From Aphelidium insulamus (lineage: Eukaryota; Aphelidiomycota; Aphelidea; Aphelidiaceae): 23,995 nt of DNA. Location: contig JAZDSV010000110.1 in assembly GCA_036784855.1 (NCBI GenBank), positions 1-23,995 on the forward strand. Reading direction: 5' to 3'. This document shows positions 9,501-19,745 of the stretch, in pieces. The stretch's first letter is position 1, and each line of letters begins with the position of its first letter. The notes under the pieces were generated by a model. It had not been told where the DNA came from. It searched no databases and saw nothing but the letters and a program-made list of their open reading frames with translations. A program made the position numbers and the translations under genes.

Positions 9501-11181
9501 TTACTGAGCACATCTAGGGCAAGGCATTTTGCAGGCCTGGCAACTGCGTGACAGCTCTATCTTCTTCACATGATGCAGAAATTCACCTCGAGGGCATGCC
9601 TGTGTGTCAAGCAGACTTGTGAGGTATCGCACAATTGTCAAGTTGTCAAATGCTAATGACCAACCGCCCCAGTCACATAGCTTTTTGAGATCCCAGCGTT
9701 CTTCCTTTGGCTCCATAAAACAATGAAAGTATTGACATCCTCCGCGTCTAAAAGAATGTGTTCCATACTGATCTTCATTTAGTACCCCCGCCAGCTTCAG
9801 GTTTTGGTGGAGATTCAAGCGAAATGCACGGGCAGTCAACTGGCTACTGAAGTCCACCAAGCCACCAATCTGCACGCCAACAAAGATTGGACCATAATAT
9901 GTTTCACCAGACATTCCGGCTATTCGTAGCACACGCAACCATCTGAAATGTTCAGTTGAGCAGCAAATGCATTAAATAACTGATTCTACCTCATCAAAGC
10001 TCGTATGGGGCATAAATGCTCATATTGATCATTTCTCCAAAGAACAAACGGCTTGATATCTCCACCTTGTTGCGTTTTGCGCCAATTTAATTGCAGTGAA
10101 AATGACATACCCCAATTTTCTCCTGGTATGATGTTGTCCAATGTTATGTTGAGAGTCTCATCCAAGCGCAGCAGGCAAAGGAATGATAGAAGGTATGCCA
10201 AGTAATCGCGGGCACCTTTCTCCACATTACCATTAATAGGATCAACAACAAGTATATGGTGCAATTTCAACATCACTTCCGATGTCATTGCCTTCACAGA
10301 ATGAGGCATCTCGCCTTCACGTGCTTTTCGTTTTTTAACACTGCGCATGTATTCGGAAACCTTGACATGATCACTGCAAAAAAATACATGGTTATGACTC
10401 ATACCTCATAGGCAAGAGCAGGATTACCACGCCATGAATTTCCTTCACGATGGTAAAAATTTTCTCGCGTTTTGTAATGCTCGGCAAACTTTTTTGATAT
10501 TGCTGCTCGAATTTTTCGACCGGTTCCAAAGGATAGACCTTCGCAGCCAACGTATTTACCGCCAGCAACAGTATTCTTATTTTCACATTTCTTCATGATA
10601 TACATCGTAATTAAATGTGGAGTCTGTTCGTCGCGGCTCAGAGGATTATACGTCGGCGACTGCAACGTTTGTTTCACAAACGCGGTATAATTTTCAAATA
10701 TTCTACATTGTTATGTATGTGTTTCTTTACAATCATGTAGCATTACCTGTCCTGTTCCGCATTCCCTCTTGGATGATTTGCCTCCGTCGAAGGGTGTGTG
10801 ACAAGGCTGTCACTTCCTCGTAACCCGCCAAATCTGCCTCATCATCGGTGTCATTGTCATACTCGGCAAATGCCTCCTCCCCGTCGGTCGAGGCACCCCG
10901 GTATCACTTCCTTCCTCAACGCTTGCCACATCAGCGGTGACCGGTAAAACAACTTCACTCGAGCTACTGCCTTCTTGCTCGGCAACTACTGGTGAAATAT
11001 TGTTCATTGGCTCGTCATTTGGAGGAACAACAGGCACAGTGGCATCAATTGGTGCGCCATTTTTCATAATCTTGATGCGCTTGTTCAATGATCCTATAGT
11101 GCGCACCTGCTGGTTGATGCCGGCCTGGTTGATGCAAGAGGTTGCAGATGTATGTGTACGTGATGTAGCTGTGCGCGGCAT
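9501..11181 (-). CDS. Tyrosine recombinase of a fungal/Crypton-like mobile element
   Basis: Cuts and rejoins DNA through a Tyr intermediate. The first exon (from ATG 11181) is acidic and low-complexity, with a frame change near 10890 and a likely donor at 10746. The next part (about 10665-10405) has the N-terminal core-binding region (GTGRKIRAAISKKFAEHY ... GNPALAYE). An intron follows at about 10404-10373 (32 nt; its phase does not close cleanly). Exon 10372-9990 holds SEYMRSVKKRKAREGE and the catalytic Arg in LLRLDETLNITLDN. Intron 9989-9943 (47 nt) is in phase. The last exon has HxxR in YGTHSFRRGGCQYF, CDWGGWS, and the nucleophile Tyr in NLTIVRYLTS. It ends with a CxxCxxxCxxC tail (CQACKMPCPRC). 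The catalytic exons are free of frame breaks, unlike the other mobile genes here, so this copy may be recent or active. Confidence 0.87.
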
Positions 11182-11332
11182 ATTTTTGCGAAGATGATTG
11201 AAGAAAAATGGTCAAAAGGGGGTTGCCTCTATTGGGCGCTTTGATCAGGAGTCGATTCTTGCAAAAGGCTTTGATGAAACGCACACGCCGTTTCATTTGC
11301 GCGAATTTTATGTGGGTTGAAATTAGCAATAG
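11182..11332. promoter_or_regulatory. Gap between PIF1 end and recombinase start, with a CCAAT box
   Basis: On the minus strand a CCAATAG begins at 11235, 54 bases before the recombinase ATG at 11181. This fits the CCAAT placement seen before other genes here. No other feature is clear. Confidence 0.35.
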
Positions 11333-12430
11333 TTAATCCCGACAAGCTTTGACGCGAGAGAGGGCAACATATATCTGGCCCTCGGCAAATGCATCTTCAA
11401 GATCGACGTGCACTGCATCCAGTGACATTCCTGGAAAAAATGAAAGGTTACATGTAAGTGGTATGCGACATACCTTGACTTTTGTGTACTGTTAAAGCAT
11501 GGGCCAAGACTATTGGAAGCTGATAACGAAAGCTCCTTTGGCGCCTGGAATTTCAAAAGAAACTGCGTACAATGAACATCTCTACCAACGAATGAATTCA
11601 AGAATACGATGCTTGTACACAAATCTTCTCACCGGAAGAGTTGTCCACGCCTACAACCGGGTAGCCTGAGCGAAAGTCAAGTACAGTGCCAAGCGTTCCA
11701 TTGCATACTCCGCGACTGGGAAAGTTTCGAGTAAACATGATTCGAGATGATTTCTTCAAAGTTATCCTTTGGCGCACAAACTTTGTCCAGCGCAGACAAA
11801 ACATTCTTACGAAGCACTCCGTTATGCCATTCGTCCACCGCGTCGTACGTGTAAACGTCTCCACGTGTTGCAAATAATTTTTCATTATTAAAACGGTTGA
11901 CATAGTCAACCTTGCAAAGAGATGAATGCAATGCTTCAACGTTGGCGAAGTTGGAATTGCGTTAAAAAACCTAATAGTGTCCGTATTGGCCTGGAAATTA
12001 AGGTTGTATTCCTTTGGTAATATAAGAATCGTACCTCACCAATTCGGATGAGATTAAGATGCTTTACCAGAAGATCGTCATTCTGGCGATATATCGTGTC
12101 AAGAGATATTTGATTTGTGCCAAAACAAGCGGCCAGCTTTCCGCTTCAAATGCAAAATGCACGGGATTTGATACAGGCGGAAGTTGCAGAAAGTCCCCGC
12201 AAGCAATTACTTGAAGGCCTCCGAATGGCTTCCTCTGATCTAGTAAGCGACGCCCGCACCACTCTAAATTTGTGAAATATCGTTTGGATATCATTGATAT
12301 CTCGTCTATAACTAGCGTTTGCGCTTGAATCCAATTAGACTTAATTTTCTTCAGCTTCATGTTGATGGACGTTTCGTCATCGCTGTCGCCAAATCCAGCC
12401 CAAGAATTGATGGTCTGGCCGGTGGGAAGC
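11333..12430 (-). pseudogene. PIF1: PIF1-family DNA helicase lacking its N-terminal Walker A part
   Basis: PIF1 helicases are 5'-3' ATP-driven enzymes that unwind DNA and often travel with mobile elements. Present in order: GQTINSWAGFGD, Walker B region TLVIDEISMIS, FGGLQVIACGDFLQLPPVSN, a YRQNDDLLVKHLNLIRIGE block, DYVNRFNNEKL, LTRNF/PSRGVCNGTLGTVLDF, and the C-terminal HALTVHKSQGMSLD and AEGQIYVALSRVKACRD. Introns at 12034-11991 (44 nt) and 11473-11431 (43 nt, inside HKSQG) are in phase. Frame changes occur near 12125, 11930 and 11740. The ATP-binding GxGKS segment that should come first is absent. In its place the same open frame carries the front of ankyrin gene D. It cannot work as a helicase as it stands. 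The stop is at 11333-11335, just ahead of the recombinase gene on the same strand. Confidence 0.87.
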
Positions 12431-13147
12431 AGTTCGGATTTTGCGTGTATAGCTTCTAGTCCACTGCGATCATGAAGCTTAATGAGCAGCGAAAAAGCAG
12501 TCGAGCTGCGATAGTGCTCAACTGCCACATTGAATGCAGCTCTGATTCTATGCTGCGAGATAATTTCCGACCCGGACAGAATAGAAACAACTTTGCTGGC
12601 TGAGCCGTATTTTGCAGCTACTTTTAGTTTTTCAATAGCAACCATGCGAGAATAAACGAGGGCGCCGTGATCAATTAGCACTTGAGCTGCATCTGTAGCC
12701 CGCGCAGATATTGCCGTCGATAATGGAGTATTTCGGGCGAATGAAAATAATCCCAATTGTGATGTATCCTTGCTCAAAATCGCCTTCACCAAGCTTGCAC
12801 GGTTTTGAAAGGCTGCCAAATGTATTGCGTACGGAATTGAGGTCATGTCAACCTTCTCCTTCAACAGGAATGGAAACCTGTTCAAGAAATATAGTGCGCA
12901 GTCTTGATTTTTTTGGGAAATTGCAGCTCAAAGCAACCATAAAAACGTATTCTTGAATTGAGCAATGCGTGCTTGTTGAATTCCGGGATTTTGCACATCA
13001 ATTCACGCGCATCTCACAAATCTCACGAACATGTAATTGGCTTGAACAACCACCTTCGATAACTGTCCAAGCAGGGAGAGGGTCTCTATGAACCAGGGCG
13101 GGCAATATGAGCGCTAGGGAAACCGCTGGCCAGACGTGTGCTTTCAT
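12431..13147 (-). pseudogene. Secreted ankyrin-family protein 'D', 5' part fused to PIF1
   Basis: The ATG at 13147 gives MKAHVWPAVSLALILPALVH, a good secretion signal. After frame changes near 13000 and 12890 the family region reads PYAIHLAAFQNRASLVKAIL, RNTPLSTAISARATDAAQVL, DHGALVYSRMVAIEKLKVAA and RIRAAFNVAVEHYRSSTAF, each matching genes A-C (for example the KLM-AAK-GA block and the AF--AV--(R/H)S-TA block). The family protein stops being recognisable at about 12430, right where PIF1 sequence begins, and the reading frame runs straight through for 273 codons (12885-12064). The C-terminal ankyrin units are missing. It is either a chimera made by insertion or recombination, or an assembly join. 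Confidence 0.75.
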
Positions 13148-13344
13148 TTTTGACTTTGTGCTTTTTTCGAGGTTGGTGCCACTGTAACCAATTTTTTCAT
13201 CCAATTTAATAGGCCGAGTTGGGCCCTGGTTGTGCGGAAACCGTTGACACTTCTATTCCGATCAATATCTACTTTAACATATACTCTGCGGCCGTCATTG
13301 TGTTTCACTGACAGGAGATCATTCAATAAAGTTGTTTCCACTAG
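13148..13344 (-). other. Possible last exon of ankyrin gene C, otherwise unassigned
   Basis: An acceptor-like TTATTTCAG at 13345-13353 (minus strand) precedes a 66-codon open stretch (LVETTLLNDLLSVKHNDGR onward) that ends at 13144, overlapping the ATG of gene D. Gene C ends at a donor-like GTAAGT at 13611, and joining the two keeps the frame, implying a 267-base intron. I do not recognise the sequence. It may also be upstream DNA of gene D. Confidence 0.3.
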
Positions 13345-13611
13345 CTGAAATAATCTTACTCATCCATTATTGCGTATATAAAGGAAGAGTTTTAATGAAG
13401 AGGCGATTTTTTCAACACATTCAGTTATGAAAATATCGAATTATACTGCATTGAAAGGCACACCAATGGAAACTAAGCTGGAGATTTAGAATCTCCACAC
13501 ATCTGATTTTTGTCGCAGGTACGGCACAGGATACAATTCATCATAGTAACTCATCTACGTATGTCATTCAACGCATGGCAGAGTTGATAAATAAACATAA
13601 CCACAACTTAC

Positions 13612-14851
13612 TAGAAGAACTAATATTTCCGCATTCCCACGCTGCACGTCACCAACATATCGATCAGCCATGTCCATTGGCGTTTCTCGCTTAAAATTCT
13701 TAAGAATGAAACTTGCACGACTTGAGCAGTTCGCTTGACATTCCTCAATTGCTGGTTTTTCACAGCCACGTGAAGAGAAGTGTTTCCCTCATTGTCTCTC
13801 ATCTCCAGAAGATTTGGTAGCACACCATTTCGCACAGCGTGCCATAGCAACTCCTGAATGATACTCTCGTCGGAATGATACGCGGATGCAATGTGCAGAA
13901 CAGTTTGCCCTTCATTATCGCGAGCCGTAATCATTACTTTGACATATTCAGGCAGCCATTTGTCCGTTAAAAATTTCACCGACGCAGCAGCTCCGGCGTG
14001 CACGACGTTGTGAAGCAAGTTCATATGATCTACAGCATCCAGCTGATTGTCGTCCTGCAGCAGATGCGGAGAATTGACCATCAACATCTGTTCTACGGTA
14101 ATGCCACGCCTTTCAGATAGCGCAGAAAGCAGATACCTGGCCGTAGAGCCACGGAAATTGTGCACCGCTGCGTTGAACGCCAAGCGAATACCATCTTGTG
14201 ACAGCTTGTTGCGATGCGACAGTTGAAGAAAAATTTCTTCTGGTGCGCCGCACTTTGCCGCTACCATCAATTTATCATGGACATTCTTAATGCCATCATC
14301 CAGAGCGCCGTGCATCACCAGCACTCTAATAATCGCAGGCTTCTTAAATAATATTGCCAAATCCATCGGGGTACGCTTCTCAGCGTCTTCTTGCAAACGG
14401 GCCATTGGGTACCTACGTAAGATAGTTTCAGCAAAAACGGCACGATTTCGGCCAATAGCGGTCACGAGAGCGCTAAACGCAACATGTTGTCGATCTTCGT
14501 CGCCTAGGAGTCGTGCACTTTTCAGCAAGAAAACAAAGCATTTTCTGTCATTCACCGCAATAGCAGTGGCCAGCATCAGCTTGAGACTGGCGCCGAATTT
14601 ACACCAGATTTCTTGTACAAAGCCGCGCATTACTTGCTTCAGCAGTTCCCGCACTTTATAGCATAGCATGTAAGCAGTACTTGTTTGACGGTGCCAAAGA
14701 CGTTTGCAAATTGTTTTATCAAATTCTGTCGAGCATGATGAACGACATTATCAACGAATGTTGATGGCTGATCAATATGGTCATTGCTTGCAGCGACAAC
14801 TAGTGTAAATATCGCCAGCAATGAGAGCGCTTTGAAAAACAATATTCTCAT
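13612..14851 (-). CDS. Secreted ankyrin-family protein 'C'
   Basis: The ATG at 14851 gives MRILFFKALSLLAIFTLVVA followed by ASNDH, a typical cleavable signal peptide; an in-frame extension to 14986 is possible but would bury it. After a frame change near 14665 a 349-codon stretch follows. It contains NRAVFAETILRRYP, KRTPMDLAILFKKPAIIRVL, HGALDDGIKNVHDKLMVAAK, DGIRLAFNAAVHNFRGSTAR, MNLLHNVVHAGAAASVKFL and the ankyrin units DNEGQTVLHIASAYHSDE and DNEGNTSLHVAVKNQQLRN. Another frame change near 13710 restores RETPMDMADRYVGDVQRG up to a splice-donor-like site at 13611. Ankyrin repeats bind other proteins; with a signal peptide the protein should enter the secretory path. It is transcribed away from GCP2. 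Function unknown. Confidence 0.83.
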
Positions 14852-15066
14852 GTTGTTGAACTTAAAAGTTGAGTACATATTAGCAACTTGGAGTAGATCG
14901 CCACTGATCAACGTCAACGACATCGATTGGCCGATGGCCTCACAACCGATCATCAGCTGCACCAATAGGACGAATGCTGTGTACAATCGTTACAACGCTC
15001 TCAACGACTATTATCATGTATTGGAATTTTGCACTAAGATAACATCGCCAAAGATCGCTAGAGAGC
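14852..15066. promoter_or_regulatory. Divergent promoter between ankyrin C and GCP2
   Basis: About 215 bases separate the two outward-facing starts. On the minus strand CCAATCG (14930-14924) lies 79 bases before gene C's ATG. On the plus strand CCAATAG (14962-14968) lies 105 bases before the first candidate GCP2 ATG. Both may be CCAAT boxes of a shared promoter. Confidence 0.45.
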
Positions 15067-15511
15067 ATGGATGAACTGCTACGTTGTTTGATATTGAGAA
15101 GTTCGAAAAATGGAACGGCAACTGGTGGTGGACACACTGAATGCGCTTCAGGCAAGTGTGCTGCGATGTACACACTCAATGTGCACTCAGCGTGCACTCT
15201 CAGGGCCTTGCCGGGGAGCATGTGCAACCAGTGTCCCCCGCTGGCACCCCCAGTGGCCGCTCGTGGCAGCTCAGCGACACTTCGCAGCGACACTCTGGCT
15301 GGCGATCGCTGTTTGAGCAGCATCTCCTGCCGCTGGTTGGCCGCGTGCAGGCTGCCTGCGCCTTTATGCACCTGGATGTGGCAGAGTTGCGTACCGGAGA
15401 CTCGGTGCTGCACGCCCCGTGCGACACGCTGGTGTGTGAGGCCCTACAAGCACACTTGCGCCAGGCACACCAGCAGCCACTACTACTTCTCCTCACCCAG
15501 CTGGAGGCACG

Positions 15512-15554
<43 letters not shown>

Positions 15555-17894
15555 CATAAAGTATGTTAACATTGTACTTGCAGACCAGAATGAATGCCGG
15601 ACAGCAGCTCACACTGACCCAACTGTGGGCGCATCTGCAGCAGCAGTCGGCGCCCAAGCGCTGGGAGCTGCTGGACACCCTGACAGACGACATCAAGTAC
15701 TGTTTGGCGCTGCGACGCGGTACGCGCATAAACAACCCTGACCGCCTGATTGCCACGCCGCTCGATGTGCTTCACTCGCACGTGAACCAGTGTCGCGGGC
15801 AAGTGTTAAACATCAGTTCAATTATATTTATCGGCAGAGACCCGCTTGCATTGCAGTGGGCACAGGCGGCGTTTGTGGCCGCCGCTCAGCCATATCTGTC
15901 CCAAATTGTTGCTTGGGTGTGGACGGGGCGGCTGCTGGCAATGCCGGCACAAACAGATGCCGACACCGGTTTCATGGTTGTGCAGCGTGCGGCCGCTAGC
16001 ACACTGGTGGCGAGCTGCACCGCAACTTCTGGGATGGCAAATACCAGTTCCGCTCATACTTGTCGCTTCAGACCGGCCAGGAAGGTTTGTCTCATAATTC
16101 TATACATAAACTTTATATCGTCAGAAAGTGGAATCCCGGCATTTTTGGAGCCGCTGGCGAAGCGCATTCTACTGGCAGGCAAGTACTGGAATGTGTTGCG
16201 CGAGTGTTCGGCGAGAGACGGAGATAGCGGCGACGATGAAGTGGCGCAACTGATGGAAGCGGCGGACGTCCTACTCACCAGCCCTTTGAAGGCGTTTGCC
16301 GAGCGCGCCAAACTGATGGCATACATGCGGTCCATACTGCAGACTGATGGAAATACCGTGGTTGCCAAGCCACCTGTCGCCTTTATTGAGCGACGGGATG
16401 AAGAAGGCGTAGAGACTGTCGAGCAGATTGTGGGCGGCGAATTGGAGGTGCTGGTGAATGATGCGTACGCCGTGGATTTGGCACTATTATTTAAGAAGCA
16501 CGTTCTCTCTCCTGTTTCAGCGTCATAACTTTTATGGCTCGCCTTGAGGGTTTGTCGGTGTTGTTGTTCTGCATACATAAATCTTAATTATTGGTGACCA
16601 GAACGATAAAGAGTTTCTTCTTTACCGACTGCGGCGACTTCTTTGACTCCTTTCTGGACTTGGCGTATGATGGACTGCGCACACTGCCACCGGCCTCGTT
16701 TCCCCCGGAGCGCCTGCAAACCCTGTTTGACTTGGCTGTGATGGGATCCACAGCCGCACAACCAGACACCGCGGCACACCAGCAGTCGTCGGTCAGGTTT
16801 ACATTTGCGAAACTGTCGCTGGTTGACCAGTTGACACGCATTCTGGACGTGGTTACTGAAACAGAGACGGACGAGGTGGCGGCGGCCATTCAGCGCAAAG
16901 CGTCCCGGGAATCGTTAAGTGGCGATTCTCTCACAGATGGCGGCAACAGCGGCGGCAAGGCCACACTATATGCCATACACCGCTGGTGCTGGAGTACGAC
17001 GAGCCGTTCCCAGTCTCGCTTGTTATGTCCAAGAAGGCGCTGGTCAAGTACCAGTTGATATTTCGGCACTTGCTGTCCCTCAAGTGTCTTCAGCGGCAAC
17101 TCGGCTCCGCGTGGGCCGACCACCAGGCGGCATTCAAACGGCTGTCGGTGTGGCTGCGCTCGCCGGACGCTGCGGCACTGCCCGGTGACGGGAATGATGT
17201 GCGCCGCCGTCTGACTGTCACACTGCACGGTGCCGCACATTTGCGGGCACGCATGCTCCACTTTTGTCGCACGGTGCTGTCGTTCACGTTTGGCGAAGTG
17301 CTGCAGCCGCTCTACCTCTCCGCCGAGGAGGCCATGCGTAATGCCGGCACTGTGGACGAGCTGATGGCGCTGCACCACGACTTTCTCGACTCGTGCCTCA
17401 AAGAGTGTCTGCTGACCAACCGTGATGCTGTGCTGGCAAGTAAAGAATGCACGCTGTAATCACTCTACATAACACTTTGTATGTAGGCACTGCATCAATG
17501 CACGCAGACCTGTTTAGGTTTTGTGGCACAGTCTGAGCGGTTCATGAAGAGCTTCCTGCTTGACCACATCGGTGGTGCTGGAGGCGGCGGCGGCGGCACC
17601 ATCACCGACGACAACCACGTCGACAGCCGTTGCAGACACCCGACGCTCCGTGCTGGACATGTACGCCGAGATTGTTGAGCAGAGCGGGCGCTCGTTTGAT
17701 GCGCATGTCTCGCGCTGTATCGGTATTGTGCGCGTGATGCACACGGATGAAACCGGTGTCGGCATCTGACTACAGAGTGGGAATACTGGCCACCATGCTG
17801 TCCAATGGTGGCGCGGCTTCCGGAAACGCTGCCTCTGTTCCGCCTTCAGATGGTGATCAAGTTGCGGCATTTTAACAGGCTTGTTTTCAAGTAA
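15067..17894 (+). CDS. GCP2: Gamma-tubulin complex component 2 (GCP2/Spc97 family)
   Basis: A core subunit of the gamma-tubulin complex that nucleates microtubules at spindle poles. The GCP signature runs through several exons: VCEALQAHLRQAHQQPLLLL, QQLTLTQLWAHLQQ, PLALQWAQAAFVAAAQPYLS, WVWTGRL, ELHRNFWDGKYQFRSYLSLQ, GIPAFLEPLAKRILLAGKYW, TIKSFFFTDCGDFFDSFLDL, and near the end LEYDEPFPVSLVMSKKALVK, YQLIFRHLLSLK, HDFLDSCLKECLLTN. Introns: 15511-15583 (with a TA run; phase off by one), 15799-15837 (39 nt, GC-AG), 16085-16124 (40 nt), 16558-16601 (44 nt), and about 17438-17487. Frame changes are needed near 16000, 16510, 16975 and after 17600. The start is 15067 or 15110/15141; the first 100 residues are poorly conserved. 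The end at 17894 follows the frame that gives HFNRLVFK and is approximate. GCP2 fits better than GCP3, by eye. Confidence 0.88.
15513..15549. repeat. (TA)n microsatellite in GCP2 intron
   Basis: About 37 bases of TA starting two bases after the splice donor, similar in length and position to the run in kinase intron 2. Confidence 0.95.
15799..15837 (+). other. Probable GC-AG intron (39 nt) in GCP2
   Basis: The donor reads GG|GCAAGT and the acceptor CGGCAG|A. Removing 39 bases joins NQCRG to DPLALQWAQ in frame, as the GCP family predicts. Without removal the open frame also continues for 13 codons, but they match nothing in the family. Confidence 0.65.
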
Positions 17895-18036
17895 ACTCCG
17901 GTCTTGCATTATTGTAATTTGACCTGCATTGCATCAGCATCAATATGTGCATATATCTCTCTCCATAGTTATCACTGGCTGCCCGTTAGCCTGTTGACAG
18001 CTCACAGCAGCTCACAGCAGCTCTCCCTGGAAGCGT

Positions 18037-18054
18037 GATCGTCCAATCAAACGC
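18037..18054 (+). promoter_or_regulatory. CCAAT-containing element before ankyrin gene A
   Basis: GATCGTCCAATCAAACGC occurs here and, identical over 18 bases, at 19666-19683 before gene B. The CCAATCA core starts 33 bases before the gene A ATG. It is either a shared control element or promoter sequence kept after duplication. Confidence 0.6.
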
Positions 18055-18075
18055 TACGTATGCACATTTCCATTG

Positions 18076-19632
18076 ATGATAAAATTGTTTTGGCCGCAAT
18101 TGCTCGTACTCGCGTTTTCATTCGCCGCGCACTCTGTCACCGACGGGACCAGGGCTGTGTCTGACGCGCAATCGACACTGAATCATGACCTCTCGGCAAC
18201 GGCTGATATGGTGCCTCCACTCAAAGAGCTTTCCATCCGCGCCTTGATGACAACGGCGGGCAGGCTGGACCGCCAATTACTACTGTTAGCCGTTCCAGAG
18301 CAGTTATACATTCCCATTCTGGCCGAGACGGGCTCGTGTCACCTTGCCCGTCAGAGTATTGAGCCAGTTCCCAAATGAAGATCGAGACGATTTCGTGCAG
18401 AGGCCGCAATTTATTGCCGCCTTTGAGGAGATGCTTGGCGATGCAATCCGACATAACGACTTGGAGTGTGTCATATTTCTTGCTAACGCGATGCCATTCC
18501 TTCTGACCACTCGTACGAGATGCCGCATGTCCGATTACATCGAATCCGTAGCCACGTGCCCCATTCACCACGCAGCCTTCCTGGGTCGAGAAGATGTGAT
18601 CAGGGCAATTTTGAATATCCATCCGTCGCAGCGCGACCTCAAACATCCTACTGCACGCCAATTTACGCATCCATAGGATTCCGTTATCACCACCACATGT
18701 TGACAAATCAAGTTTTTATCGAGCATGGCGCTCTGGACAACTATGAAGCAACTTTCGCCCAGAAGCTGATGCTGGCGGCAAAATACGGCGCTTCACGAGA
18801 CATCATTTCAGGCCTTATTAAATCGAACATGAATCCAATTTCACCCAATGACATCAAAGCTGCATTCAAAGAGGCGGTGAAACATTTCCACAGTACTGCT
18901 GCCAACTGCTTGCTTTCCTGGCTACCGGTTGCGGTGATCTTGCACACAAGCCAACTGGCTATTGCCGACAGCCTGGTTGGACAGCTTGGTCGCATTACAT
19001 ATGATTATCAAGTCGGATTGTTGCACGATTCAATTCGCGCCGGGGCACTGGGATCAGCAGATTATATCTTGGAGCGTGCTGTAGACCCCGTGGCATTGTT
19101 GATGGAACGCGATACCGCTGGGAAAACCGCTCTTCACGTCGCAGCGTCTGAACAAGCGGATCCTAGAGTTGTACAGTTATTATTAAAGTACCAGCCGGAA
19201 AAAAGTACAAAACGATCTTGGATTGCTTTCAAGTCAACTATCACGGCGGATCTGCTGGCGCAACACGATAACATTGGTAAAGCGCCACTACATGATGCAG
19301 TTGCGAATGACAGACTACAAAATGTGGTGGCGCTGATGCACGCTGGTGCAGACATGAACGCTGAGTGTGATTTTGAACGACCGAGTCCACTTTTAGTCTC
19401 TGTGATACGGTCAAATGTGGCTATAACCGAGGCTTTATTGAGGGGTGCTCGAGCTCAATCTGGCTACATATTTAGGCCGAAAAATCTCCAGCAGTTGCTT
19501 ATTGAAGCTAAAAAGCGCACTTATTCACGATTCGTCGAACTGATAAGCAATGAAATCGAGATGTATGGCTACGAATGCACAAGTATACGAACAACTGCGA
19601 CTGCGAGTGAGCGAAATAGAGGTGCAAATTGA
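18076..19632 (+). CDS. Secreted ankyrin-family protein 'A'
   Basis: The ATG at 18076 gives MIKLFWPQLLVLAFSFAAHS, a clear signal peptide. Next come PPLKELSIRALM (shared with gene B) and IPILAETGSCHLARQ. One extra base near 18352 shifts the frame; the matching frame reads VLSQFPNEDRDDF and NDLECVIFLANAM. A second shift near 18650 leads into a 370-codon stretch with EHGALDNYEATFAQKLMLAA, NDIKAAFKEAVKHFHSTAA, LLHDSIRAGALGSADYIL, then ankyrin units TAGKTALHVAASEQADPR and NIGKAPLHDAVANDRLQN, and a last unit with SNVAITEALLRGA. The tail has SRFVELISNEIEMYG. About 510 residues if joined. No transmembrane segment after the signal is evident, so secretion is likely. Role unknown; similar to B throughout, so a tandem duplicate. 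Confidence 0.88.
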
Positions 19633-19665
19633 ACTTAATAATTATTACTCAGGCACAGGAGGCGC

Positions 19666-19683
19666 GATCGTCCAATCAAACGC
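19666..19683 (+). promoter_or_regulatory. CCAAT-containing element before ankyrin gene B
   Basis: Same 18 bases as at 18037-18054. Here the CCAATCA core starts 74 bases before the gene B ATG, the same distance as at the kinase gene. Confidence 0.6.
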
Positions 19684-19745
19684 CGTAGTGATTACACGAG
19701 CCCAGCGCTGCAGCCCGACGCGCAACGTTTTCAAAAAATCATTAG

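Noticed and set aside
11333-12430. PIF1 gene as evidence of a Helitron.
   Set aside because: No Rep/HUH nuclease or Helitron end structure was seen, and a tyrosine recombinase lies next to it.
7508-12885. Ankyrin pieces E and D as two halves of one gene split by the mobile cluster.
   Set aside because: Aligned to A-C, the end of D and the start of E cover the same stretch (about 25 residues), so they are not clean halves; they look like two different family members. Not fully excluded.
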